From Gemmatimonadota bacterium (GTDB taxonomy: Bacteria > Gemmatimonadota > Gemmatimonadetes > Longimicrobiales > Longimicrobiaceae), in the NCBI GenBank assembly GCA_028287185.1, contig JAQBQD010000083.1, positions 30,203 to 94,202 of the forward strand: a stretch of 64,000 nucleotides of DNA, in the 5' to 3' direction. Shown here piece by piece: positions 55,802 to 64,000 of this stretch; within the stretch, counting starts at the first letter, position 1; each line of letters begins with the position of its first letter. Position numbers and translations under genes: made by a program. The notes beneath the pieces were generated by a model. It ran no database searches. It saw only the letters and a program-made list of their open reading frames with translations, and was not told the DNA's origin.

Positions 55802-56314
55802 ATGCCCGAAGCCTGGCTGCGCGGCCCCATCGAAGGCGTGGATCCGCTGCTCATGCCCGCCGCGCACGCGCTGGTGCAGGCGGGCGAGGAGATCGAACGC
55901 GCGGCCGCGGGCCTTTCGCCGGACCAGGTGTGGGCCAGCCCCGGCGGCGCCGCGTCCATCGGCTTCCACCTGCGGCACGTGGTGGGAAGCCTGGACCGCC
56001 TGCTCACCTACGCCCGCGGCGGCAGTCTGGACGCCCACCAGCGCGCGTTCCTGGAGCTGGAGACGGAGCGCTGCGACCCGTTGGTGGGCCCCGACGCGCT
56101 GCTGGCCGGCGTGCGCCGCGCGGTGCAGGCGGCGCTGGACGCGTACCGCGGCACGCCGCGCGAGGCGCTGCTGGAGCCCCGCACCGTGGGCCGCGCCGCG
56201 CTGCCCAGCAACGTCATCGGCCTGCTCTTCCACGCCGCCGAGCACGCCCAGCGCCACGCCGGCCAGATCGTGACCACGGCGAAGGTGGTGCGGGGGACGG
56301 GCGGCGGCGCGTAG
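55802..56314 (+). CDS. DinB-family protein
   Basis: 170 residues. The ATG at 55802 has ggagg at good spacing; an ATG 6 bases earlier abuts the Shine-Dalgarno. DinB four-helix bundle with metal His positions: GFHLRHVVGSLDRLLTYA and LLFHAAEHAQRHAGQIVTT. Such proteins are metal-dependent thiol transferases or similar; the substrate is unknown. Followed by a terminator. Confidence 0.85.
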   Translation: MPEAWLRGPIEGVDPLLMPAAHALVQAGEEIERAAAGLSPDQVWASPGGAASIGFHLRHVVGSLDRLLTYARGGSLDAHQRAFLELETERCDPLVGPDALLAGVRRAVQAALDAYRGTPREALLEPRTVGRAALPSNVIGLLFHAAEHAQRHAGQIVTTAKVVRGTGGGA

Positions 56315-56343
56315 CTCGACGTCATCCCCGACGTGGGGACGGA

Positions 56344-56377
56344 GAGCCCCGGCCGGCAGCGATGCCCGCCGGGGCTC
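56344..56377 (+). terminator. Terminator after dinB
   Basis: gagccccggc ... gccggggctc inverted repeat 30 bp past the stop, then cctgcg. Confidence 0.7.
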
Positions 56378-56877
56378 CTGCGTGCTGCGCTGCGCCGATC
56401 GCGCCGATTGCGGAGGGATGCACGCGCCGATCGTTGGGAGCCGGCGCGTCAACCCCGGGCTGTCGGCGCCTCTCGCTGCCGTGAGGGTCGTCCGCGCACG
56501 ACGGGCCGGCAGTGCCACGAATCGACGTTGACCACATGGGCCCAGGAGGCCCGCGGAGCGCTGGTGGAAGCCCCCTAGCCCCGCCCGCCCTCCGTCGCTG
56601 ATGCCCCACACCCCGTGGCAAACGCGTCCCACCCGGCCCACCGAGTGCGTAGGCTCGCGGCTCGTAAGATGCTTCCTCAGAATTGTTTATAGAAATTGTC
56701 CGAATCGCTTCGGCTGGTATGCGCCTTGCGGTCCGACGTTTTGATGGCCGGGCGGGGCCAGTCCGCCGCCGCCTCCCCTCTCGCTCCTCCGAGCCCACCC
56801 CTTGCTTCCGCTCCCCGCGCCACTTCCGTGGTGCGCCAGGAGATGCCAGCCGCTCGGACCCTCTCCTCGAGGCGGCG
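56378..56877. other. Intergenic region upstream of the STAND gene
   Basis: About 500 bp, with a locally AT-richer patch (agaattgtttatagaaattg near 56680-56700) that stands out from the flanks and is a candidate promoter for the STAND operon. The frame could be read back to an ATG at 56683, but the sequence before 56878 looks non-coding. Confidence 0.45.
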
Positions 56878-59800
56878 ATGTCCAGCAATGATCTCACGAC
56901 GGCCATCGAGGCCGAAATCCGCGGAAACGTCAGCGGCCAGGTGGCGGTCGGTACGCACATCCTCCAGATCGGATCGGTGCACGGAGGTGTCGTCAACGTG
57001 GCTGTGCCGGCCGAGCGGGTGAGACCCCGGCCCCGAGCCGCGCCGGTCTTCCTTCGCCCCCGCCCCTTCCCTCGGCTCGTGGGCCGGGCGCGGGAGGTGG
57101 AAAGTGCGGCCGCCGCGTTGCGTTCCGCGCGTCCGGTGGAGCTCTCCGGGCCGCAGGGCGCCGGGAAGACCGCCCTCCTCCGCCACCTGGTCCACGACGC
57201 GGCCGTGGGATCGTTTCCCGGCGGTGTGGTCTTCCTCCCCGCCCTCCGCCAGCCCGCCGGCGACCTCCTGCAGCTCCTCTTCGACGCCCTGTTCGAGAGC
57301 GACGCCCCGATCAAGCCCACCTATCCCGAGCTCTGCCATCTGCTGCTGTCGTGGCAGGCGCTTGTTGTGCTCGACGACGTGGACCTGGCGCGCGAGGAGA
57401 TGGAGCACGTGCTGAACGCCGCGCCGGGATGCACCTTCCTCTGGGCGGCGCCCGTGCGGAGGGCGTGGGGCGAGGTGAGGGCGCTGGCGCTCGCCGGGCT
57501 GGAGCCGGACGCGGCACGCACCCTCCTGGAAGGCGAGCTCGAGCGCCCGCTGAGCCTCGACGAGGTGGCGGCTCTCCCGGCGCTGTGCGAGGCGACCGGT
57601 GGGTTCCCGCTCCCGCTTCTCCAGGCGGCCGCGCGCGTACGCGACGACGACGTCCCCCTGGCCGAGGGGGCGACCGGCCGGCGAGCCGGAGCCCTGGCCG
57701 ACGGCGGCAGAGCGGAGCAAGGCCCAGCGCCGGAGGCCGGATCGGGCGCGGCGGAGCCCTCGCTTCGGCAGCGCGAGCTGGCCCTCCTACTCGCCGCGGT
57801 CGGCGGCGCGCTCCTGCTTCCCCGCCACGCCGCCGCGCTCACCGGCATTCCCGACGCCGAGCCGGAGCTGGAGGCACTGGAGCGGCGCGGCCTGGCCCAG
57901 CGGCAGGGCGAACGCTACCGGCTGCGCGAGCGAGCCGGGGCGCCCGCGGAGGAGGAGGCGGCGTGGCGCGCACGGGCGCTCGCGTACTTCACCGCGTGGG
58001 TGGAGCAGTGCTGGAGCGAGCCCGCCGAGATCGTGGCCGAGAAGGACGTGCTGATGTCGCTCCTTGGCGGCGCGGTGGACGCGGAAGCGTGGCCCGACGT
58101 GTTGCGCCTGGGCCGGCGGGTGGAAGGCGCCCTGGCGATGGCCGGGCACTGGGACGCGTGGCGCCGGGTAGTGGAGTGGCTGCGGCGCGCGGCCGAGGCC
58201 GGTGACGACCGGCGCGGCGCGGCATGGGCGCTCCACCAGCTCGGCAGCATGGACCTCTGCCTCGGCGACCGGGCCGCCGCGCAGGCGGCGCTGGAGTCGG
58301 CGCTGGACCTGCGGGAGGCGCTGGGGGAGCGGGCAGGCGCGCGGATCACCCGGCACAACCTGGATCTCCTGCTTGCTCCGCCCCCGCCGGACGAGCGTGG
58401 CGGGCGGGAGCCGCGCAGGCTTCGGCGGCCCGGGCGCAGGAGCGTCGCGGCGGTGGGCGCGGTGGCGGCGGTTGGGGTGATGACCCTGCTGTCCGTCGCG
58501 GGCCGTGTGAACCGCGCATCCCCTCCGCGGGTGGACTTCGACCCCGCGATCGTGGATTTCGGCGGGCAGCCCGTCGGCGGATCGAGCTCCGCGCGGGTGC
58601 TGCGCCTCACCAACCCGGGGACGGCCGGGCTCCGGATCGGCGGCGTCTCGGCCGCCGGGAGCGACTTCCGGATCGGAACCGACGGCTGCTCCGGGCGCGC
58701 GGAGCTGAGGCCCGGCCATCCGTGCAGCGTCAACCTCCTGTTCGCGCCCTCGTCAGCAGGGCCCAGGCAGGGCCGCGTGGCCGTCACGGATGCCACGGGC
58801 CGAACGCTGAGCGAGGTCGTGCTCGCCGGGGTCGGCACGGCCCCTCCACCTGTACCGCCCGCCCACCCGTCGGTCGCTCGCAACGCGGCGCCGATGCCGG
58901 CGCGGGTGCGGGTGGATCTCGCGGTGGTGGATTTCGGGCGGCAGCCGCTACGTGCACCCGCCGTGCACCGGACCGTCCGCCTGTCCAACGCGGGAGGACG
59001 CCCGGTGCGGGTCGCGCGCGTGCGGCTGGAGGGGAGCAGTGCAGACTTCCGGCTGTACGGGGGCGACTGCACTGGGGCCGTGGTGCCTCCGGGCGGCGCC
59101 TGCTCCGTCGTCGTCGGCTTCGCCCCCGTCGTGCTGGGCACGACCGCGGCCACCGTGGTGGTTGAGCACGACGCGTCGGGCGGCCCCGCACGCGTGGCGC
59201 TGCGCGGGGCCGGCAGGGCGCCGCAGGAGGCGCCGGCTCCGCGTCCGCCGGCAGCGAGCGCGGTGCTCACTCCCGGCCGGCTCGAGTTCGGCCCGGGGGC
59301 CACGGGAGCGCCGCGGGTGCGAGAGGCGGCGCTCGTCAACCGCGGAAGCGTGCCGCTCGCGGTGCGCGCACTCACCGTGTCGCAACCCGGCGCGGAGTTC
59401 CACGCACGGTCCACATGCCTGGGCAGCACCGTCGCGCCGGGGGGCACGTGCACGATCCAGGTCGCATACACGCCTTCGGGCCCGGGACCGAGCGCCGCCG
59501 AGCTGCTGGTGGAGACGAACGATCCCCAGGGCCCGGCTCGCCTGAGCCTGACCGCCGCTCAACGTGCCGAACCGGTGCCCCCTCCGGGGGAGCGGAGCGA
59601 TGGGCAACTGCGCGTGCCGGGAACGGGGCGGCGCCACCCCGGAACCGTGCGCAAGCTGCTGGGTGCGGCGGCGATCGTGGCGGCGGTGGCGGCCGTGGCG
59701 ATCGTGCAGCCCGGCGGGGGCGGCGCGTCCCAGCCACCCCAGGTGGGGCCGAGCGGCGCGGCGCCCCCGCGGACGATCCGACGCGCGGGCCCGGCACCAC

Positions 59801-60111
59801 CCACGCCCAACCACACTGCCCCGGGGAACCCGACGGCCGCGGACCCGGAAGGGCACTGCGGCAGCCTGGGGCTCGCGTGGGCCCGCGTCGAAGTCCCGGG
59901 CACACCGGTGACGTACGTTGTCCGGTACGCAGTGGGCCGCACCGGCGGCGTGCCCGCGCAGCAGACGCGGCAGACGGGAGAGACCACGATCGCGCTGCCG
60001 GGCCTGGCATCCGGCGAGGACCTGCGGTGGAACGTGAGCGCGCGCGACGCCGCCGGCCAGGAGAGCCCGCCGTCTCCGTGGCTCTATCTCTCCTGCCCTG
60101 TCCCCAAATGA
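56878..60111 (+). CDS. Membrane-anchored STAND/NB-ARC-type ATPase with Ig-like repeats
   Basis: 1077 residues from the ATG at 56878. A Gly/Val-rich motif IRGNVSGQVAVGTHILQIGS (14-33) opens the protein. A P-loop NTPase follows: LSGPQGAGKTALLRHL with Walker A 91-98, and LVVLDDVDL with Walker B Asp 166-167. Next are helical TPR-like repeats (about 400-510), a membrane helix (about 522-545), three ASPM/HYDIN-like Ig repeats (each DFGG/DFGR/EFGP ... CxxxLxPGxxCxVxVxFxP), a second helix (about 927-943) and a final FN3-like domain. It resembles an NLR-type immune sensor with its repeats outside the membrane. A coupled small gene follows. Confidence 0.8.
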   Translation: MSSNDLTTAIEAEIRGNVSGQVAVGTHILQIGSVHGGVVNVAVPAERVRPRPRAAPVFLRPRPFPRLVGRAREVESAAAALRSARPVELSGPQGAGKTALLRHLVHDAAVGSFPGGVVFLPALRQPAGDLLQLLFDALFESDAPIKPTYPELCHLLLSWQALVVLDDVDLAREEMEHVLNAAPGCTFLWAAPVRRAWGEVRALALAGLEPDAARTLLEGELERPLSLDEVAALPALCEATGGFPLPLLQAAARVRDDDVPLAEGATGRRAGALADGGRAEQGPAPEAGSGAAEPSLRQRELALLLAAVGGALLLPRHAAALTGIPDAEPELEALERRGLAQRQGERYRLRERAGAPAEEEAAWRARALAYFTAWVEQCWSEPAEIVAEKDVLMSLLGGAVDAEAWPDVLRLGRRVEGALAMAGHWDAWRRVVEWLRRAAEAGDDRRGAAWALHQLGSMDLCLGDRAAAQAALESALDLREALGERAGARITRHNLDLLLAPPPPDERGGREPRRLRRPGRRSVAAVGAVAAVGVMTLLSVAGRVNRASPPRVDFDPAIVDFGGQPVGGSSSARVLRLTNPGTAGLRIGGVSAAGSDFRIGTDGCSGRAELRPGHPCSVNLLFAPSSAGPRQGRVAVTDATGRTLSEVVLAGVGTAPPPVPPAHPSVARNAAPMPARVRVDLAVVDFGRQPLRAPAVHRTVRLSNAGGRPVRVARVRLEGSSADFRLYGGDCTGAVVPPGGACSVVVGFAPVVLGTTAATVVVEHDASGGPARVALRGAGRAPQEAPAPRPPAASAVLTPGRLEFGPGATGAPRVREAALVNRGSVPLAVRALTVSQPGAEFHARSTCLGSTVAPGGTCTIQVAYTPSGPGPSAAELLVETNDPQGPARLSLTAAQRAEPVPPPGERSDGQLRVPGTGRRHPGTVRKLLGAAAIVAAVAAVAIVQPGGGGASQPPQVGPSGAAPPRTIRRAGPAPPTPNHTAPGNPTAADPEGHCGSLGLAWARVEVPGTPVTYVVRYAVGRTGGVPAQQTRQTGETTIALPGLASGEDLRWNVSARDAAGQESPPSPWLYLSCPVPK

Positions 60112-60121
60112 AAGGAGCACG

Positions 60122-60556
60122 ATGAGCGAGCCACCAGCGGGAGGAACCCGCATCTCGGGAACGGTGACCGGCGACGTGAGCGGGCTGGTCGCGATCGGGG
60201 CCGGGATCCAGCAGAGCCTGACCGTGCGCGCCGCCGAGCCACCCACGGACGAAGAGCTGGCCGACTTCCGCCGCGCGCTCGGGGAGCTTCGCGCGCGCAT
60301 CGCCGAGGCGGCTCCCTCCCCGCAGGTGGAGGCGGGCGCAGCCGAGCGCGTGGCGGAGCTGGAGGCCGCCGTGGTCGACGCCGGCAAGGAGCCCGACCTG
60401 AGCACGCTGGAATACGTGACGAAGTGGTTCGCGAAGCACCTTCCCACGCTGGCGGGGGCGGTTGCCGGCGTGGTGATCCACCCCGTGGTGGGAAAGCTGG
60501 TGAACGCCGCCGGAGACGCCGCCGTCGCCGAGTTCAAGCACCGCTTCGGCCGGTGA
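60122..60556 (+). CDS. Small protein sharing the STAND N-terminal motif; candidate effector
   Basis: 144 residues from the ATG at 60122, with aaaggag upstream and 10 bp after the STAND stop. Its start (ISGTVTGDVSGLVAIGAGIQ, 11-30) matches the STAND motif at about nine of 17 positions (G.VSG.VA.G..I.Q). A helical middle with coiled-coil character (DEELADFRRALGELRARIAE) leads to an amphipathic/hydrophobic C-terminus (KHLPTLAGAVAGVVIHPVVG) that could be membrane-active. No named family is recognised. The shared motif suggests homotypic, amyloid-like assembly with the ATPase. Confidence 0.65.
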   Translation: MSEPPAGGTRISGTVTGDVSGLVAIGAGIQQSLTVRAAEPPTDEELADFRRALGELRARIAEAAPSPQVEAGAAERVAELEAAVVDAGKEPDLSTLEYVTKWFAKHLPTLAGAVAGVVIHPVVGKLVNAAGDAAVAEFKHRFGR

Positions 60557-60755
60557 CCGCGGCCGCCGAGAAAGCCGGCCAACCCCTCGGCGCCCTCGCC
60601 TCGTCGCCGCTGTGAGGCGTACCGGCGAGAGGTTTCCTCGTTTCGTAGTGCGGCGCTGCACCCGCTCGAACGCAGCCGTTCCGGAGCGGATCCGAACGTA
60701 GGCGATTGGCCGCTCGGAGGCATGAGGCGCGATCGCCCTCCCCGCGGGACGGACT

Positions 60756-62435
60756 CTACAGCCCCGAGGTGAACACCTCGCCCGTCGCGTCCTCGCCGGG
60801 CCGCGCGAGGCCGTACTTGATGGCGTCCAGCGGCTTCTGACCGGGCAGGGGGAGGATGACGCCGGGGTTGAGGATGCCGAGCGGGTCGAAGGCGTCCTTC
60901 ACGACGCGGAAGCGGCGCACCATCTCCGCGCCCCAGATGCGCTCCAGCAGCGGCGCGCGCAGCCGGCCGTCGCCGTGCTCGCCGGTCATGGTGCCGCCCA
61001 GCGCGGCGATGCCCGCCGACACCTCGTCGATCACGGCGTCCAGCGTGGCGAGCCAGCCGGGCGCGGCGGTGTCGACGAGCGGGTTGACGTGCAGGTTGCC
61101 GTCGCCCGCGTGGCCGAAGATCACCGCCGGCAGCCCGTGCCGCGCCAGCGTCGCGCGGAGCAGGCGGATGTACTCGGCGAGGTGCGCGACGGGGACGACG
61201 CCGTCTTCGATGAACTGCATGGAGATGCGGCCGCCGGCCAGCTTCGCGATCAGCGGGCTGGCCGCGTGGCGCACGTGCCAGAAGCGGCGCGCCTCCGCCT
61301 CGTCCCGCGCCAGCGACACGCGCGCGGCCAGCTCCCCGACCGCGACCCGCACCCGCTCCAGCGCCGCGGCGACGTCATCGTCCGAATCGCCCTCCATCTC
61401 GACGAGAAGGATCGCCTCCAGCCCCTCGCGCAGCGGGTAGCCGGGGTCCTCGTCGCCGCTGCGGACCAGGTCGATGAAGGTGCGGTCCAGGATCTCGCAC
61501 GTCGCAGGATCGAGCGCCAGCACCGTCTGCACCGCGGCGCCGGCATCCTCCAGCGTCCCGAACTCCAGCAGCGCCAGGCCGCGGCGCGCGGGGATCGGCG
61601 CCAGGCGCACCTCCGCGTCCACCACCAGCGCCAGCGTGCCCTCGCTGCCGACGAGCAGGTCCACCGCGTCGCCGGACTCCAGGTACTCCTTCAACGCGTA
61701 GCCGGACGAGTTCTTGCGCACGGCTGGCCAGGCGGCGCGCACCGCATCTCCCTCGACGGCCAGCATTGCGTCCACCGGCGCGAGCGCGGCCGCAAGGCGC
61801 GGGTCGCGGACCGTCTCGCCGCGACGCGTGCGGACGCGCGAGCCGTCGGCCAGGACGACGTCCAGCGCTTCGATCCACCTCCGGGTCGCGCCATACTTCA
61901 CAGTGTGGGACCCGGCGGAGTTGTTCGAGATCATGCCGCCCAGCGCGCAGCGCGCGGAGCTGGACGGGTCGGGCGGAAAGCGGAGGCCGAAAGGCGCGGC
62001 GGCGGCGTTCAGCTCGTCCAGCGTGGCGCCGGGCTGCACTCGCGTCCGCCGTCCGTCCGCGTCCACCGGGCCGACGGCGCGGAAGGAGGCGAGCAGGTCC
62101 ACCGCGACGCCGGGGCCCACGTTGCCGCCCGGCATTCCCGTGCCGGCCGAGCGCGGCACGAGCGGCGTGCGCGTGGCCGAGGCCCAGCGTGCCAGCGCCG
62201 CGACGTCGTCCGCGTCCTCCGGAACGACGGCTGCCGCGGGCAGCGTGCGCAGGATGCCGGATGCCTCCGCGTACGCCTCGCGCTCCTCCGGGCGGAGCAG
62301 GACGCGGCCACGGAAGCCGGGGATGGACGCGGGGACGGCCGGATCGGTCGACACGGGCGGCGGCTCGGTTGTGCGGGTGGACGATCGCTGGACGGCCACT
62401 GGCGGACCGTGGTTGGGTGGCGGTCCGTTCCTCAT
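60756..62435 (-). CDS. FAD-linked oxidase (glycolate oxidase GlcD/D-lactate dehydrogenase-like)
   Basis: About 559 residues from the ATG at 62435 (a GTG at 62354 is also possible). The PCMH/vanillyl-alcohol-oxidase FAD fold is visible: VPRSAGTGMPGGNVGPGVAV and GGMISNNSAGSHTVKYGA, with LLVGSEGTLALVVDAEVRLA. The C-terminal cap ends with FGHAGDGNLHVNPLVD, MTGEHGDGRLRAPLL and FDPLGILNPG. It oxidises a 2-hydroxyacid such as D-lactate or glycolate. It has no fused FeS domain, unlike some GlcD/Dld relatives. Confidence 0.88.
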   Translation of the reverse strand: MRNGPPPNHGPPVAVQRSSTRTTEPPPVSTDPAVPASIPGFRGRVLLRPEEREAYAEASGILRTLPAAAVVPEDADDVAALARWASATRTPLVPRSAGTGMPGGNVGPGVAVDLLASFRAVGPVDADGRRTRVQPGATLDELNAAAAPFGLRFPPDPSSSARCALGGMISNNSAGSHTVKYGATRRWIEALDVVLADGSRVRTRRGETVRDPRLAAALAPVDAMLAVEGDAVRAAWPAVRKNSSGYALKEYLESGDAVDLLVGSEGTLALVVDAEVRLAPIPARRGLALLEFGTLEDAGAAVQTVLALDPATCEILDRTFIDLVRSGDEDPGYPLREGLEAILLVEMEGDSDDDVAAALERVRVAVGELAARVSLARDEAEARRFWHVRHAASPLIAKLAGGRISMQFIEDGVVPVAHLAEYIRLLRATLARHGLPAVIFGHAGDGNLHVNPLVDTAAPGWLATLDAVIDEVSAGIAALGGTMTGEHGDGRLRAPLLERIWGAEMVRRFRVVKDAFDPLGILNPGVILPLPGQKPLDAIKYGLARPGEDATGEVFTSGL

Positions 62436-62525
62436 CGACCGAAACGGCAGGCGAGGGCCGATGCGCGCTTGACACCCTCGGGCGCGGGCGGCCATCATTC
62501 CGCGCGCGGCGGGGCCGCCAACGGA

Positions 62526-62555
62526 AACGCTCCCCGGGGGATGCCGGGGAGCGTT
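62526..62555 (-). terminator. Terminator after fur
   Basis: aacgctccccgg ... ccggggagcgtt inverted repeat, 27 bp past the fur stop on the minus strand. Confidence 0.75.
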
Positions 62556-62582
62556 CGCAAGATCGGTGCGGCGGGGCGGGCG

Positions 62583-63032
62583 TCAGCCGCCGCAGGCGCG
62601 GCAGTATCCCACCACCTCCACGCGGTAGCCCTCCACGCGGAAGCCGTCGCCCACGGTGATCTGCGGAAGCGCGGCGGGCTGCGAGCCGGGCACGTCGCGC
62701 ACCATGCCGCAACGCAGGCAGCGGGAGTGGTAGTGGTCGTCCGTGCGCGCGTCGTAGCGGGCCGAGTCGTCACCGTACGACAGCTTCACGGCCAGGCCGC
62801 AGGTGACCAGCGTCTCCAGCGCCTTGTAGACCGTGGCGAGGGAGATGTCGCTGATCTCGCCGCGGACGGCCGTGAACACCTCGTCGGCCGTGGGATGCGC
62901 GAAGGTGCCGCGCAGGAAGCGGTACACCGCGGCCCGCTGGTCGGTGAACCGCTGGCCGCTGGCCTCCAACGCCTCGCGCAGCACCGCATCGGGGTCGGCC
63001 TCGACCGTGCGGCTCCGTGCGATGGTGGACAT
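62583..63032 (-). CDS. Fur/PerR-family metalloregulator
   Basis: 149 residues from the ATG at 63032. Winged-helix part with QRFTDQRAAVYRFLRG and ISLATVYKALETLV; the metal-sensing His cluster DDHYHSRCLRCG follows, and the structural zinc site is made of CxxC pairs (CLRC, CRAC). Fur, PerR and Zur cannot be told apart with certainty. The divergent gene 208 bp away may be regulated from the shared upstream region. Confidence 0.88.
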   Translation of the reverse strand: MSTIARSRTVEADPDAVLREALEASGQRFTDQRAAVYRFLRGTFAHPTADEVFTAVRGEISDISLATVYKALETLVTCGLAVKLSYGDDSARYDARTDDHYHSRCLRCGMVRDVPGSQPAALPQITVGDGFRVEGYRVEVVGYCRACGG

Positions 63033-63240
63033 GGTGACGACTCCGGATGGACGCGAATAGACGGAGAACCGCCGGCGCGGCGGGCGCGCCCTTCCGGTGA
63101 AGCTAGGCGCCGCGTCAGGCGCCGTCAAGCCTGCCGGGCCCATTCAGGTGCTTGCGGGCACGGGAGATGCAGGCGCGCGCCGCGCGCATTCCGCCGGGCC
63201 GCTGCCCGCGCCGGAGATCCCCTTACGGAAGCGAGGCAGG

Positions 63241-64000
63241 GTGGCACGACGGGGCACGAGATGGACGGCGGCGCTGGCGGCGCTGGTTTCGGCGGCCGCG
63301 TGCGGCGGCGAGCGGGCGGGCGTGCAGCCCCTGCCTCCGCTGCAGCGTCCCAGCCCCGAGGCGCGCGCCGGGCTGCCCGAGGTGAAGGGCACCTGGCGCC
63401 TGGCCGGCTTCGAAGTCTCGCCGCGCGACACGGCGCGCATCCGCGAGGTGCCCGAGCTTCTGGCGGTGCCCGGCGACTTCACCGTCGCCACGCAGCGGCT
63501 GGACTCGCTGGCCGGCACGTACGGCCGCGAGGGCGCGGCCTACCCCTTCGTGGGCGAGGCGCGCCGCGACGGCGTGGTGTCGCTGGTCGCCACGGACCAA
63601 GACGGCGCCCCGCAGTTCGCCGCCACGCGGGTGATCCGCGACACGATGTGGCTGGAGCTCACCTCCTTCCCCTCGCTGCAGGTGTGGCCGGTGGGCACCC
63701 GCGCGGCCTTCGTGCGGACGCCGGTGGCGAAGGTGTTCCGGCGCTTCCTGGGCGGCGCCCCCATCATCGACCAGGACTCGGTCCGCCGCGACTCCATCCG
63801 CCAGGACTCCGTGCGCCGCGCCGACTCCGTGGCCACCGTGGTCCGCGACTCGGCCGCCCGCGCGGCCGCCGCTGCCGCTCCGCCGCCCGCGGGACAGCCG
63901 GTGCCCGGCCAGCCTGTAACGCCGCCGCCCGCGGGCGCGCGTCCCGGCGCTCCGGCGCCTGTTGCGGGTCAGCCCGCCCGTCCAGCGGTCGCCGCTCCGG
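63241..64000 (+). CDS. Lipoprotein, partial (runs off the right edge)
   Basis: From GTG 63241 (gaggcagg just before it) the frame stays open to the window end, at least 253 residues. A lipobox-type signal (AALVSAAAC, lipidated Cys at about 21) is followed by a beta-rich domain (VKGTWRLAGFEVSPRDTARI, GDFTVATQRLDSLAGTYGRE, RDGVVSLVATDQDGAPQFAA), then a repeat of Asp-Ser-Val/Ile-Arg units (QDSVRRDSIRQDSVRRADSV) and a Pro/Ala/Gly-rich tail. Probably envelope-associated; no family is recognised. Confidence 0.75.
   Translation, partial: MARRGTRWTAALAALVSAAACGGERAGVQPLPPLQRPSPEARAGLPEVKGTWRLAGFEVSPRDTARIREVPELLAVPGDFTVATQRLDSLAGTYGREGAAYPFVGEARRDGVVSLVATDQDGAPQFAATRVIRDTMWLELTSFPSLQVWPVGTRAAFVRTPVAKVFRRFLGGAPIIDQDSVRRDSIRQDSVRRADSVATVVRDSAARAAAAAAPPPAGQPVPGQPVTPPPAGARPGAPAPVAGQPARPAVAAP

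Noticed and set aside
56683..56877. Extension of the STAND protein to the ATG at 56683
   Set aside because: The upstream residues look non-coding, and the ATG at 56878 directly precedes the conserved motif with a purine-rich ribosome site.

Overview
The window is high-GC bacterial chromosome. Dense secreted and membrane proteins, frequent ATGA/GTGA start-stop overlaps, three M48 peptidases and gene styles I associate with Gemmatimonadota suggest a Longimicrobium-like member of that phylum. This is an inference from protein style only, since no rRNA or other marker is present. | Layout: 1-18.6 kb is ordinary chromosome: the 3' end of purine nucleoside phosphorylase, a CHASE2 cyclase with a fused C-terminal extension, M48 proteases, a DUF4160/DUF2442 pair, ThiD, an rRNA/tRNA methyltransferase, prepilin peptidase, ETF-quinone oxidoreductase, an RDD protein, and an exonuclease-family protein followed by two tandem cardiolipin-synthase-like proteins. 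18.6-35.0 kb is an accessory island of lower and patchier GC. 35.2-42.1 kb is a translationally coupled alpha-glucan/trehalose operon (TreS-maltokinase, GH13, MalQ, SDR). 42.3-64 kb is again chromosomal: a fused 2-oxoacid dehydrogenase E1, a six-PAS hybrid histidine kinase, a CPBP protease, a CCA-adding-type enzyme, DinB, a STAND ATPase with a small partner, a glycolate-oxidase-like FAD enzyme, Fur, and a partial lipoprotein at the right edge. | The island reads as a chromosomal integron. A broken integron integrase (34506-35035, + strand) sits beside an attI-like site (34223-34240) and a candidate Pc promoter. At least a dozen attC-like sites follow leftward, with nearly all cassette genes on the minus strand, divergent from intI as in classical integrons. 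Most attC sites are about 100 bp long and closely related (GCCTAAC ... GTTAGGC arms, inner GGTGCGGGGCC/GGCCCCGCATCC stem). A few are short 59-68 bp elements of other types, one of them very like attC sites of aadA resistance cassettes. Cassette cargo: a stand-alone FtsH-type peptidase, a complete three-gene ABC-3C conflict system (REase-like effector, middle component, ABC ATPase), YCII, GNAT, a Phd/RelE-type toxin-antitoxin pair, glyoxalase-fold proteins, a GyrI-like protein, a RibD/DHFR-like reductase, a decayed gene, and small membrane proteins. The distal end is decayed (FabF and CDF-like fragments) and also holds a lanthipeptide-like RiPP precursor and an avidin-family protein. | The second notable system is at 56.9-60.6 kb. 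A membrane-anchored STAND/NB-ARC-type ATPase with Ig-like repeats is followed 10 bp later by a small protein that shares its N-terminal Gly/Val-rich motif. This is the arrangement expected of an NLR-effector pair signalling through an amyloid-like motif.
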